Shown here: positions 33,797 through 46,015 of the stretch, piece after piece
How the letters are laid out: each line of letters starts with the position of its first letter
Numbering within the stretch: position 1 is the first letter of the stretch
DNA from: Piliocolobus tephrosceles
Taxonomy: Eukaryota; Chordata; Mammalia; Primates; Cercopithecidae
NCBI RefSeq assembly: GCF_002776525.5
Contig: NC_045443.1
Coordinates: forward strand, 59,864,129-59,928,128
DNA: 64,000 bases
Direction of reading: 5' to 3'
Notes under the pieces: generated by a model
Database searches by the model: none
What the model saw: only the letters and a program-made list of their open reading frames with translations
Told to the model about the DNA's origin: nothing
Position numbers and translations under genes: made by a program

Positions 33797-35674
33797 CTGT
33801 GCAGGAGAGGCAGGAACGAGACAGTCAGTAGAGCATCAGGCAGAAGCCAGGGTTACGTGAGGCTGGGAAGGGGGAGGCATCACTATAGTTGTATAAATAA
33901 GTTTCACATACACTTACAATAAGAAAAAGTCAAGGTCATCGTTTCCCAAAATGTAGAACACCTAATGTGAGATTATTGTTTACATGGTAGTGGGATAAGG
34001 CACTAAATATAAATACATTAGATAATGTCTTACATTATTGACCTGCTCAGTCCTCTTTTGATGTTTTTGATTATATTGAGGGCAGTCTGTCTGCTGCTAG
34101 TGTAGCTCAAAGAGCTGCTCAAGCTCAGAGCTTTCCATGATAAATGGTATCTAGCTAAAAAAGTACATGGGAAAAATAAGAACTTTTGTTTTCAATATAT
34201 TTAGTTTTAGAGTTATGTTGCTTTTGTGACAAAGAATAGTCATTTTTTATTGTAAAAATCATTTAAATTTTTAAAAATGAGTTAAGGAAAAATATTAAAA
34301 ATAATACAACATGGCATAAGCATATAGCAAGAATGTGAAGAGTTTTTTTTGGTAAATGACAAGTCTTGGTGTGAGCGAGCTGTTTACTTGTCAATGTCAC
34401 CCTCTCCTCTTGAACAATGTAAGTTCAGCAAGGGATCTCTTAAGAATTTGAAAATAAGATTGCTGAGATTTAAACTGTAAGCTTAAGGGGAAAGAATGAC
34501 ACTATAAACTGATGGAAAGTATTAACATCTAGGAGAAAGACTAACTTGGGAGGTGATTTGGGTGGCTATGGGCCTGGGTTAGCCCTGAGGCATAAAAAAA
34601 TGAGACAAAACATTGGCAGGTGTCTATCCAAACACTGACCAGAGCAGAGGGAGTCATAGTTGACAGCCTTCAAAGGAACTTAGTTCCACTGGCAGGGTCA
34701 TATTTGGTGTGGGATGGACTACTCTCTTAGCCTATACCATTAAGCATATGATTCAGCTTTATTCTGATTTCATGTTCACCAAAGAACCTCCTGATTATGA
34801 TCTGCTTCCCTGCATAGGCCTGCCTACAGGAAAGAATGAGCTAGTCATTTGTACTTTAAGAATATCCATCAGTTATATTTCTCTGCGTAAATGTCAAGTG
34901 GCATTTTGGTTTACAGATCAATCTTGTGAGCTTGGTTAAGGTGAGACCAACTCTGATAATGAATCTCTTTTTTGTATCTTGATTAAATCAGTTTCTGAAC
35001 CTGAAAAGCTAAGAGCCAGACTGGTAAATCATCAAGATAATAAATGTCACCGTATAAATCCTCTTGGAAGCCAGCCTGTAGGCCTTTTACAAGGGACCAC
35101 CCTGATATTGCTAGTGACCTTTCTCTACTTGGAATGTCTCAGTAGTCTTGCCTTCAGAACTGTGAGTTATGGAATTCAGAAAACCAGAAGCCTCTCCATT
35201 TCTTTTGCTAAAATTCACAGACTTTCATGTTGAGAACTGCATCATCATTGCATTATTTAAGAACAAGTGCTCTAGCAAATGATCCCAGGACTGTGAAGAT
35301 TCCAAGTTGTACAGTCTTTGAAGATCAAGTCTATTTGTACAGCCCAGATAGCATAGCAGACAGAAGTGTAACATCCACCACAGCAGAAAGGATATTATAG
35401 TCAATAGAAATAAATACCTTTCCTTCTAGAGGATGGGGTAGTAGGTGAATAATTTTTTCTATCTGTATTGAGAGAATTATCATCTTTGAAGCAGAAATCT
35501 TTAAGTTGTTCTTGAGGGAAGATGCAACCAGTTTGTCCTGAGGTTCTCCTCTTGAGATCAGGAAATAAAGGCCTCCAAAGAGGTCTTTGGCTGAAGAGCT
35601 AAGTAAATATCTCAAAATCGACATATTGCAGCTCATACACTATAGTCAGAAGAGCCTCTCAGCTGCTCACCTCA

Positions 35675-36044
35675 TGTATTAGTTCGTTCTCACACTGCGA
35701 TAAAGAACTACCTGACACTGGGTAATTTATAAGCAGAAGAGGTTTAATTGTCTCACAGTTCCGCATGGCTGGGGAAGTCTTAGGAAACTTACAATCATGC
35801 TGGATGGCGAAGGTGAAGCAAGGCATGTCTTACTTACATGGCAGCAGGAGACAGCAAGTGAAGGGGGAAATGCCACACTTTTAAACCATCAGATCTTGTG
35901 AGAACTCACTCACTATCACAAAAACAGCATGGGGGGATATCTGTCTCCATGATCCAATCGCCTCCCACCAGGTCCCTCTCCTGACATGCGGGGATTACAA
36001 TTTGACGTGAGATTTGGGTGGGGACATAGAGCCAAACCATATCA
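35675..36044 (-). mobile_element. THE1/MST-type MaLR solo LTR
   Basis: Reverse-complement MaLR LTR: 'tgtattagttcgttctcaca', 'gggtaatttataagcagaag', 'ggcagcaggagacagcaagt', 'ccaatcgcctcccaccaggt', ending 'gccaaaccatatca'. Starts TG and ends CA. The 5-bp flanks (cctca/tccca) match poorly. In the plus direction its 3' end points toward exon 10. Confidence 0.9.
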
Positions 36045-37011
36045 TCCCAGCTTACTCTTAGTTTTATATTAAATTGTATATGAGACATAAACACATGTCT
36101 GGAAAGGCCACCAGCCACACCAGAGTGACGTTTATTATCCTGGTGATTGACCAGTCTGCACCTGAGCTTTTTAGGTTCAGAAACCTGGCTAAGTTTATTT
36201 GCCTATCACGCCTGAACTTACCTTAACCCAGCTATGAGCTGACTAGACATAGAAAATTATGGTATGCTATGAGAAAATATGCCTGACAATAAAAGATACT
36301 CAATCCTTTTGTAGTTCATAAGCCTGTTTGAGTTTTCACACTTATGTGTGAGATATGCCTCCCTCAAACCTTGTTACTACATTAGCACATTAACCATGAG
36401 ACATGGAAAAAAAAAATAGACACTCAAAGATGTCAAAAAACAGATACAAGAACTCAAAACGCAACTCTGTATGGCTATTTTAAGCTCCAGACAGGCGTCA
36501 ACAAGTCCTGCAGTCATGGAGAAATGACTGGCTTTATTAGATTCATGAAAGATGAACAAGAGACCACCCTGATGCTGCTAGTACTAGTGACTCTGCATAT
36601 TTTTTAAATGGTCAAAATTAGGTTGGTATTTTTAAAAAGCAAGTGTTAGGTCACCTAGAAAAGATGGCTACCCAGGAAACTCATTTCCCTGAGGGCTGTA
36701 GATAATTAAGGTTTCATTCTTCAATATGGTTATTGCCTATTCCAAGATAACTTCCTTTGAGATTGCTTCTCTCTTCACCATCCACTGTTTTCCCTTAGGT
36801 GCTGAACTTCCTGAGGGAAAATACACTCTTGCTTTCCCAATTTATTACTTCCCATTGTCTTCCTTTGTCTCTTACCAGTAGGCCCAATACCCTGCTAATC
36901 TGTCCTCTTAAAGCTTGATCCAAGGGTGGCTTCTCAATACTTATTCTGGTTAACCCCTTGTGTTTAGCAGAAATACTGCTGACTATTTTATCCTTAAAAA
37001 TCTCTGTTCTT
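36045..37011. other. Intronic, no recognised element
   Basis: 36556-36591 repeats a 30-bp segment found at 35089-35118 (core 'gaccaccctgat', then 'tgctagt'), suggesting both belong to an unidentified old repeat. 'gacaataaaagatactcaat' near 36284 looks LTR-end-like. Confidence 0.35.
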
Positions 37012-37297
37012 GGCCGGGCGCGGTGGCTCAAGCCTGTAATCCCAGCACTTTGGGAGGCCGAGACGGGCGGATCACGAGGTCAGGAGTTCGAGACCATCCT
37101 GGCTAACACGGTGAAACCCCGTCTCTACTAAAAAATACAAAAAGCTAGCCGGGTGAGGTGGCGGGCGCCTGTAGTCCCAGCTACTCGGGAGGCTGAGGCA
37201 GGAGAATGGCGTGAACCCGGGAGGCGGAGCTTGCAGTGAGCTGAGATCCGGCCACTGTACTCCAGCCCGGTCGACAGAGCGAGACTCTGTCTCAAAA
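37012..37297 (+). mobile_element. AluYR-type Alu, full length
   Basis: Sense Alu with the 16-bp duplication aaaaatctctgttctt (36996-37011 and 37298-37313). Has 'ggctcaagcctgtaatccca', 'gccgagacgggcggatcacg' and 'gagatccggccactg', variants expected of AluYR. Little diverged, hence young. Confidence 0.94.
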
Positions 37298-37628
37298 AAA
37301 AATCTCTGTTCTTCTTGAATTCTCCTTTCTTTCTGGGGCTCCCATGCTATAACCCACTCCAAGTTCTCCTGTGACGGGGCTTCCATGACACACAGCACAA
37401 GTCCTTCTCTCTGATGCTCCTTCTTAATTTCCTTGTAGGCCCTAACTAAGACTTAGGAAGAACTCAATGAACATGAATTTCTTCTTACTTCCAAAGTGGA
37501 ACATCCCCAGCTACCATCCTTAGTGAATGATATCCTAGTCTCTTAGGCAAGACATCAGTGTTTTTCAATGCCACTTTCGCACCCGGATATTGTTCAATTA
37601 TGAAATCCACAGGGCAGGGTGGGACTTC

Positions 37629-37795
37629 TTTTTTTTTTTTTTTTTGAGACAGAGTCTCGCTCTGTCCCCCAGGCTGGAGTGCAGTGGCATAATCATAGCT
37701 CACTGTAACCTCGAATTCTTGGGGCCAAATGATCCTCTAGCCTCAGCCTTCCAAGTAGCTAGGACTAACGCATATTCTACCATGCCGAGCTAATA
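37629..37795 (-). mobile_element. Truncated Alu
   Basis: Antisense Alu right portion, T-run then 'gagacagagtctcgctctgt' to about 37790. Confidence 0.85.
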
Positions 37796-37969
37796 AACTT
37801 TGCATTATTTTTAGTGTATTTTATTAGTAGCACATGGCTAACTAAAACAAAATCTATATAGTCACTAAGATAATTTTGTTTATTGTGAAAACTGGTAGAT
37901 CTGAACCTATATTTTGCAGTCATATATACATATATACACATATGAAAACTTATTTTGTGTTTTTAATTT

Positions 37970-39250
37970 ATTATGTGCTGCTTTCCTTCTTTCTTGTTTT
38001 CTATCAGGTTGATAGCTTTAATATTCCCCTCCCCCAACTGGTTTGGAAGTGTTATTTCTATTATCGGTTATGCTTAAGTTTTTAATATACAAGTTAATCA
38101 TATTTCTGTCCTCCTCCTGAAAATAAAAGGACCTTAGAATGTGTTCTTTCATCTTCCATGTTACTGCCTATTATTTTAATTCACCTTTTTTTGAGCCTGC
38201 CTTAATCATTATCATTTACAATCTACACTTACATAAATAAACCAACATACTCACTTCTTTGCTTTTTTTCTAACTATTCCTTGCTTCTGGATTTAATTTC
38301 CTTCTATTGAAGTACATTTTTAGTAATTTTTTTTAACAATGGTCTGTGAGTGACAAGCTCACCTAGTCTTAAGAAAATCTTTATTTTTACGTTTGATTTT
38401 GGCTATAGCTTTATTGTTATGCAATTCTAGATTGTCTGCTATTTTCCCTTAGCAGTTTGGAGACATTATTCTGCCTACTTCTGACTTCTACTTTTTTTGA
38501 GAAGTCTGTCTTTTATCATTCCTTTATAGGTAAATGAATTCTGTCATTGATAGCTTTCCAGGTTTTTGTTTTTTTGATGCTGATATGAAGTACCACTAAG
38601 ATATAACAAAAAGGAACTTTTTATTTATCATGGTAAGAAATTAGTTTTACTCCTTCAAACTGAAAACTCCTGAAAACTTCTCAGCCATCAATTTTTTGGA
38701 TATTGCTTCTCCTCTATCTTATAGTCTCCATAAACTCTTATTAGATTTTATTTTACCTTGCAGATTTCAACTTCTCTGTGATATCTTTTTTGGTTTTTGT
38801 TTTGTTTTGTTTTTGAGACAGAGTCTCACTCTGTCGCCCAGGCTGGAGTACAGTGGCGCGATCTTGGCTCACTGCAATCTCCACCCTCCGAGGTCAAGCA
38901 GTTCTCCTGCCTCAGTTTCCCGAGTAGCTGGGATTACAGGCACATGCCACCGCACCCGGCTTACTCTTAGTACAGATGGGGTTTCACCGTCTTGGCCAGG
39001 CTGGCCTTGAACTCCTGACCTCGTGATCCACCCGCATCGGCCTCCCAAAGCGCTGGGATTACAGGTGTGAGCCACCGCACCCAGACTTATACCTTTCAAT
39101 TCACTAACTCCCTTTAGCAGTTTACTATCCATTTAGTGAATTACTTTATTTCAATGACAATGTCTCACCATTGTGAATTTCTATTTGGTTCTTGTCCAGA
39201 TTGACCTCTTCTTACCTTATAGATTCTATTTGCACATGTTTAACTCTCTT
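37970..39250 (-). mobile_element. L1M fragments split by an Alu
   Basis: 'agaaaatctttatttttacg', 'agcagtttggagacattatt', 'agaagtctgtcttttatcat' and 'gaaaacttctcagccatcaa' follow the reverse strand of old L1 elements. An Alu occupies 38800-39085. Boundaries are approximate. Confidence 0.5.
38800..39085 (-). mobile_element. Alu (AluS-like)
   Basis: Antisense Alu with a (GTTTT)n tail at the left, ending 'gccaccgcacccaga'. Confidence 0.9.
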
Positions 39251-39509
39251 CTAAATTTGTTCTGTTACACCCAGGTTTTCTTTGAGGGCCTGGAGGGAAG
39301 GCTCTATTGTATTTGGTCATTCTGTCTCATGGTGAGTGTAAAGGGAAGACATAAGCGCCTCTTCAGAAGGGGTTGTTCACTATGTGCCCTGCGTTATCCA
39401 CAGAGATTTAAAATTTGCCTTTACTGAGGGGCAGTATGGGTTTCTGTAGTGCTAGAACATGTTCATTTCAGCTTTTCGTCTTAGGATCCCCACAGCACAG
39501 GAGTAATAT

Positions 39510-40475
39510 TGTTAGAGTAGGCAGTTAGGTAGACATGAGCAGGACAGGGGAGGGCCCTGCCACAGGAATGGTGATGGTCAGGCAGTTGTTAAACCCTCTA
39601 AAATAACAACTGGTCACAGCCGGGACCAGGGAAATGCAGTCTCCCAATAGAAAACACCTGGCCAGGTGCAGTGGCTTATGCTTGTAATCCTAGCACTCTG
39701 GGAGGTCAAGGCAGGCGGATTAACTTGGGCCCAGGAGTTAGACACCAGCCTAGGTAATGTGGTGAATCCCGTGTCTACAAAAAAAACCCACAAAAATTAG
39801 CTGGGCATGTGCCTGTCATCCCAGCTACTCGGGAGGCTGAGGTGGGAAGATCTCTAGAGCCTGGGAAGTGAGGCTGTGCCACTGCACTCCAATCTGGGTG
39901 ACAGAGAGACTCTTTGTCAAAAAAAAAAAAAAAAAGGCACCTGAAGCAGGTGATCAGCAGCTTCCTGGTAAGATCTCAGGAGACAGGCGAGTGCGCTCAA
40001 GCACATACACTAGGAGGCGAAATGGCGGAGTTTAACTGTCATATGACCTTCCTCCAGAAACATTCAACAGATAAGGGAAAAACGAATGAGCACGCGTACT
40101 TCAAAAAGCACACTGCGTATGCAGCCCCTCCCAAGTGTTGACAGGCCACTGTGCATGCAGACAGCCCACCCCGAGGGAAGAATCAGGGGAGAAGAAACGC
40201 AAACCATGCCAATGTATAAAACCCCAAGTCAAAGGCGGATGAGGTACTTGAATCTCTCAAGTTGGCCGCTTGGTCCTCTTCCAAGTATACTTTACTTCCC
40301 TTCGTTCCTCCTCTAAAACTTGCCTCAGTCTCTCACTCTGCCTTTTGTCCCTGGGCTGAATTCTTTCCTCCAAGGCGGCAAGAACTGAGGTGCTGCAGAC
40401 CTGTATGGGTTCGCCGCTGCTAACCACATGAGGTCTAACTTCACATTTTTCCTGTGTGGTAAACCTACCCAGACA
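39510..40475 (+). mobile_element. ERV class I-type LTR, split by an Alu
   Basis: LTR-like from 'tgttagagtaggcagttagg'. It includes 'cacagccgggaccagggaaa', a TATA-like 'gtataaaaccc' at 40215, then 'ctcaagttggccgcttggtc' and 'ggcaagaactgaggtgctgc'. The order matches ERV1 LTRs I have seen; the exact family is uncertain. The Alu at 39660-39935 interrupts it. No retroviral genes accompany it. Its promoter orientation is opposite to PPM1H. Confidence 0.55.
39660..39935 (+). mobile_element. Alu inserted in the LTR
   Basis: Sense Alu, 'ggccaggtgcagtggcttat' to poly-A at 39919-39935. 'aaacacctg'/'ggcacctga' flanks look like a target duplication. Confidence 0.88.
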
Positions 40476-41838
40476 TTTCCTCCTCCTCATAAAACCTCAG
40501 TCTTGTCAGGCAGCTGCCCTCATCCATGTACCCGTGTGCTTCAGAAGGGTAAGGACAGCCCCGCCTGAGGGAGACGTTTAGGGAAGATTCCTAGGACTTC
40601 TTCTTCCTACCCTGTTTCCGGGAGCTCAGAGTCCTTCACATGGCTTCTCTCCGCCGGCTTCACCAGTGCATGTCTATCCCTCCTTGTCCAAGAGCAGTGT
40701 GCGTGGACAACTGAGCCGTTAGATGCTGCACTCCATAGGTGACAGTGCAAATGCTCTAGGACCAGCTTCCTGACATTCCCTTCACGCCACAGGAGACCCG
40801 GCATTGCCATGAAACTCAGCAACAGCATTCAGGGAAGATGAAGTCACTTGCAGGAGCTTTCATAGATTCATCAACTCAACACAAACCCGGGGACCCAGCT
40901 CTTGGGAGAAGGCTTTTTGTGTCACCCCCATAGTGGGCCAGGCTGGTGGCCATTTCAGAGCTCATTTGCATATGAAATGCATGAAATCTTTTGCAAGGCT
41001 GCTTTAGGTCAAGACTGGGGCAAGAACAAACAACTTTCTTGGAAGAGAAAGAACTGCTTCTCCCGCCTCCATTGTATTCTCCAATTTCTACCCAATGGCA
41101 GGGCTCCCTGGGTTGGTGACAATGGAAGTGCTTAAGGTGGTACTAAAACAGAGGAGGGCTTCATTGGTTTTGTTACTGAGGCTGAACACAAGGGCATTTA
41201 TGTGCCATCAAAGGAGAATTGTAGAAAGTGGTAGGAGAAAATTTGAGTCAAAACATACTGTATAACCAAAAAAATATCCAGAGCAGCCAAGAAGAATATG
41301 GTACAGCTGAAGACAGCGAATGGGAAGTGGATTCTGTTACACACCAAGTGGGACTATGTGGCAGCCGGAGCCTAGGTCTTCTGGAAGCTGAGTGTGGAGC
41401 AGCCCTAGTACCATCACTGAATGCTGGGCCAGGCTGCATTAGACAACTGTGGAGGAGTTTGAAATGCCCACTCCTAATGAAGCGTCTCCCCAGGAGACAT
41501 GTTTTGAATTTTGGGAACATTTTTCTTCTCTAGCTGAAGCTTTCAATATTGATCAGCAAAGCTCTGCTGAAAGCAATGGCTGCTGGGCAGGGATCAGACT
41601 TGGCAAACTTCACAGGGCTCGGGCTCCGAGGGGGAGGGAGCAGAGAAAGGACAGCAGGGGAGGCATGGAAAACAAAAATGAAGAGGGGCTGAAGAGCGAT
41701 GGGAAGACCAAAGCTCTTTTCATAACCACTGACTCTTGAAGTCAGGCGGAAGGAGGCCATAAATCCTCCATTGTCCCCTTGTCCTTGCAGATTCTGTTGC
41801 AGTCCTTAGCTCTTTTCCCTCCTAGTGGACCAGAAAAG
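40476..41838. other. Intronic, no recognised element
   Basis: Unique-looking sequence of moderate GC. Overlapping ORFs of 90-101 codons at 41228-41739 have no family resemblance. Confidence 0.4.
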
Positions 41839-42060
41839 GGCTCTGGGTGTCAGCGTGACTTGCCCAGGTTCCAATCCTGGCTTTCCCACCATCCAGATGG
41901 GTGGCTCTAGAAAAAGTCCTTAGCCCCTTGGAGCCCCTCTTTCCTTACTTAATTCTAGTGCAGACCCCTGTAACAGCTAAATGTGACCTTTCCATAAAGC
42001 ATTCAGCATGGTGCCTGGCACACAATCAGAGGTCAATAAATGTTAGTTATGTTCCTCATT
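41839..42060 (+). repeat. MIR SINE
   Basis: 'ccaggttccaatcctggctt', 'ccttagccccttggagcccc', 'gcatggtgcctggcacacaa' and 'ggtcaataaatgttagttat' give the full MIR order. Confidence 0.8.
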
Positions 42061-43675
42061 AGATATTAAATGCCTTTCTCCTCCCAAGGAGTTTTGTCTT
42101 CAGTCATCTACGTCTCATAGTCTGTTTTCTGAATCTTTAGTGTCTGAATCAGCACAAGAATGTCAAAAATAAGTCAATTTCAGGCTGCAGGCTATCACCA
42201 TACCCTAAAGTTCTTAATAGTTCTTGTTGGGTGGGAACTTCAATTTGCCATTTGGATGGTACAGACAAGAGTCTTATAAGAGGGTGAGTAGTGGCAGGAA
42301 CTGGGGAATTAATGGTTTCCAAATATTTGCATATAAAAGGCAGCCTCCATCTGCTGACACCCGCAGTAATACAGTGTGATGGGAACAGGAGGAGGAATCC
42401 CCTTTGCATTCTGAGCAGGCCTTAGAAATGTAAGAGGGAGAAAAGCTCTCCCAGCTGTGGAATGTTGGCAGGGGTCTATGGCAGTGGCGTCTTGGTGGGT
42501 GGAGGGTCAGGGGTGACTTGGAAATGGTCTTTGTTGTGCCCAGAACTAGCCAATTCGTCCTGGGAGGAGGCACACCTCTTAGATTCACTGCTGGGAGCTG
42601 GTCCACAGATGCCCCTTGTGTAGCTCTGGAACCAAGTTCTGAAGCAGGTGAAGCTGCTCATGCCAGCTTCTGTCCCCCGTCAGGTTATGGCGATGCCACT
42701 CAGGCAGAATACCCTGAGACGCCAGAATAATGATGACTGTTGTCTGCAGTGCTGTCACTGGGCTCACTGGGAGTTTGTGTGCTGCCAGCAGACACAAAGC
42801 TGCAGACTGGAGGGAGTTTCCCACCCCCATGAGAGAGGGTGAGAAGCCCTGCCAGGCCTCATCCACCTCTATGCACCCTGGCACCGGTTCCCTGGTTTCT
42901 TAGGTGATAGGTTTTTAGTTCAAATTCCAAATAGTGACATTTCAATACGAGCGGGCATAATAGACTATTTCCTTCTCAATCCTCCCTGGCAAGCCCTGTA
43001 AAATATCCTGATGTGGCCACACAGCTCTGCCACATAAACACCCTAAACAGGATGGGATGGTGGCTGCTTGTGTGCTGTTAGAGGCTGCCACAGCCAGGAC
43101 CTCAGGCTGACTTCTGAATTCCCACAGATCTGAGTGTGCTAAACATTGCAAAAGAAAGAAAATTGCGGATTTTATCTAGTCTTCGAACACCAGATCAAAC
43201 ACTCATGAAACTGATATGGTGAAAAGTGGAGGAAACCCTTCCTTTTTGCATTTAAGGCATAGTTTTTGAAAACCTTATGGCATGCTAGAAATTAGTTCAG
43301 CTAACTCATAGAAAGGTTTCATAAAAACAACCTTTGTATTTTCCCAAAATAAATTTCATATTATCAGGGTAATGCAAACTAGCATTTAATACTTGCATTA
43401 ATGCCTGTTGTCAGTGTTGGAGTTTTACTATTAACCTTTTACTGATTAATCTCTTCCTTCCAAGGCACACAGCCATCTGAGCCAAGGAGAGTGTGGATGT
43501 GAAGACTGACAAGTGTGGACATCAGGAAGGCTTCTTTCATTAGAGACATTCTCCATAGGGTTTATGGTATACTGGTACTTACAGATTTAATACCGCATAA
43601 AAGGCCCCTCAAGGGTCATAACAGGGAGATGGAGGGTCATTAAGTCCAGGATACAAAAAAAAAAAAATGAGGTGG
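42061..43675. other. Intronic, no recognised element
   Basis: Several overlapping ORFs (60-110 codons, 42149-42884) on both strands. None resembles a family and their frames conflict. Confidence 0.4.
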
Positions 43676-43777
43676 GGCCAGGCATGATGGCTCACACCCT
43701 CAATCCCAGCACTTCGGAAGGCCAAGGCAGAGGCAGGAGGATTGCTTGAGACCAGCTTGGGTAACACAGTGAATTCC
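43676..43777 (+). mobile_element. Alu left-monomer fragment
   Basis: 'ggccaggcatgatggctcac' to 'gagaccagcttgggtaacac', about one third of an Alu. Confidence 0.8.
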
Positions 43778-44540
43778 TTTCTCTTCTCTCTTTTTTTTTA
43801 AATAAAAAAGAAGTTTCCACAGACAGGTTTGGGGAAATGAAAAACTAGAGCAAAGCCTGCACGGTTTTGCCTGGGCACTGGGAATGTGAAACCATGTGCA
43901 TTTCCAAGTTTGGTTAGCTATTCCCTGGCCCCAGTTACTCTTGGTTTTGCCCACTCCCTTCCCCTTCAGTAATATTAACAATTTATTCCTTTCTGACAAA
44001 ATGGTAAGCGTCTTCTTCTTTGAGCGTTTACATATTTGCCTCCGTTTTGAATATTCTTCCCAGGAGACCCCCCCACTGAACCTCCAGCCTTACAGAGGGG
44101 ACAGTCAGTCAGTTAGAGATATTTTGTGTCAGAAAACACTTTCCAGGCTTGAGTGCCTTCTCCAAATCATGTAGGATCTTTAGGGCTTAAAAGAGAACCT
44201 TACTGGAATTATAAGGAACCAGAGGACTATGCAGCCCAACCTCCATGACCTGCAGCAACCCCACTCCAGAATGTTAGCGCAATGCATTTCCTAGAACAGT
44301 TTATTTCATGATCCCGCAGGAGTAAAAGAACTCCAGTACCCTAGAACTTAAAGTATAATAATAAAAAAAATTTTTAAAAAAGGCAAATTTGAAAAATATG
44401 AAGTTATACTTAAAATGATGTTATTTTTTAAATATTAAAATATCTTGAATAAATATGAGTCACAAAAAAAAAAAAAAAGAACTCCCAGCTTCCCTACAGT
44501 TCAGGGCAAACTCTAATAAAAAGAAAAGAAAGAAAGAGGA
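43778..44540. other. Intronic, no recognised element
   Basis: Includes an A-rich stretch 44360-44480 just before the RPL32 retrocopy. Confidence 0.35.
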
Positions 44541-45027
44541 GCCATCTCCTCCTTGGCATCATGGCCACCCTCAGACCCCCTGTAGAGCCCAAGATTGTTC
44601 AAAAAAAGAATCAAGAAGTTCATCGGCACCATCTGACCAATATGTCAAAATTAAGCGTAACTGGTGGAAACCCAGAGGTATTGACAACAGGGCTTGTAGA
44701 AGGTTCAAAGGCCAGATCTTGATGCCCAACATTGGTTATGGGAACAACAGAAAAACAGCACATGCTGCCCAGTGGCTTCCGGAAGTTCCGGATCCACAGC
44801 GTCAAGGAGCCGGAAGTGCTGCTGACATGCAACAAATCTTACTGTGCTGAGATCACTCACAATGTTTCCTCCAAGAACTGCAAAGCCATTATGGAAAGAG
44901 CTGCCCAGCTAGCCAACAGAGTCACCAACCCCAAAGCCAGGCTGTGCAGCGAAGAAAATGGGTAGACAGCTCATGTGCACGTTTTGTGCTCTAAAAAAAC
45001 TGTAAAAACTGCAAAAAAAAAGAGAGA
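44541..45027 (+). pseudogene. RPL32 processed pseudogene
   Basis: An intronless copy of ribosomal protein L32 mRNA (large-subunit protein eL32). It begins in the 5' UTR ('gccatctcctccttggcatc'), has ATG at 44561, and runs to a TAG at 44963-44965 after Ser-Glu-Glu-Asn-Gly. The 3' UTR follows ('cagctcatgtgcacgttttg' then 'gtaaaaactgc') with an A-run at 45013-45021 and a purine tail to 45027. Conserved blocks appear in different frames: 'Gln-Tyr-Val-Lys-Ile-Lys-Arg-Asn-Trp' near 44638 in one, 'His-Met-Leu-Pro-Ser-Gly-Phe-Arg-Lys-Phe' near 44760 in another. So there are at least two frameshifts plus missense changes (for example Cys for Arg), and no L32 can be made. It is in the PPM1H intron, opposite strand to the gene. 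Confidence 0.95.
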
Positions 45028-46015
45028 AACTTACTGCACTCATATTCTGGCTCATCCATAAAGCTGCCTTTTAATTTTCTGGTTCCTTTGTTGAGACAGT
45101 TCAAAAGAGCAAAAGGACTTAAGATACACCAGGGTCAGAAAGATCATACAGCTCATTTTTACTCCCATGTCTGCCTGAGAGATGGTGTGAGGGTCAGAAC
45201 ACATCTTCATGCTAATCACCTCTTCCCTCACAGCACATTCTGGAGGGGGAGATGCTATTTTAAATTCCTTGCTGGGAAGGATGTCAACAGAGGAAGACAA
45301 TGCTGGCAATTTGTTTAGAATGGCTGTCACTAGGAGGCAAAAGAAAAATAAAAAGAAAAGGAACCTACAGGCAACATAAACAAAAGCCTAACAATCAAAC
45401 AGCAAAAGCCCCTAGTCTCGCCTGTCTCAGGCCTCATTCCCTGTCTCTTTTTGTCCTGCCTCCTTTCTAGACAAAACTGGGAGATCCTGGTAAGACTCAA
45501 AGTAAAACAGGCCCACTCAAAACCTCAGATGCAGAAGCACCTTGCCCTTCTCACTGGCTCTGTTCCATTCCCCTTCCCTCAGGCTTCCCATCCTGGGGAG
45601 ATCTTGTCCCTTCTATTTTGTGTCCACAAATAGGCTGACCTCCTTTGGTCAGTTCCTTCAGGCTTGAACCCAGCAACTCTCCACTGAAAATTAAATAGGC
45701 AAACTTGTAGTCCCAGGCTACATACGGAGAGATAGGAACTCTCTGGCCAATGAAGGGCTAATAGAGCCTCTGGAACTATAGTGGGCCTTTTCTTATCACA
45801 GAAATTATGACTTGGCAACTTCCACTCATTTCCATTTGGCACGACAAGATTCGAACAGCTCCCAGCTGGGAGGGCACTGGCTCTTGGGACTGAGCTCTCT
45901 TTGTCCATGGGCCTCCCAAGGAGACATCCTAAACTGGTGTGTGAGTGTGGTGCCCTCCTACCAAACTACACACAGATATGTATAAAGATGTCAGACACAT
46001 GAAAGAGAACACCGT
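45028..46015. other. Intronic, no recognised element
   Basis: Overlapping ORFs up to 109 codons on both strands. No family resemblance. Confidence 0.35.

Noticed and set aside
44455..44965. Functional ribosomal protein gene
   Set aside because: Intronless, frameshifted and poly-A tailed: a processed pseudogene of RPL32.
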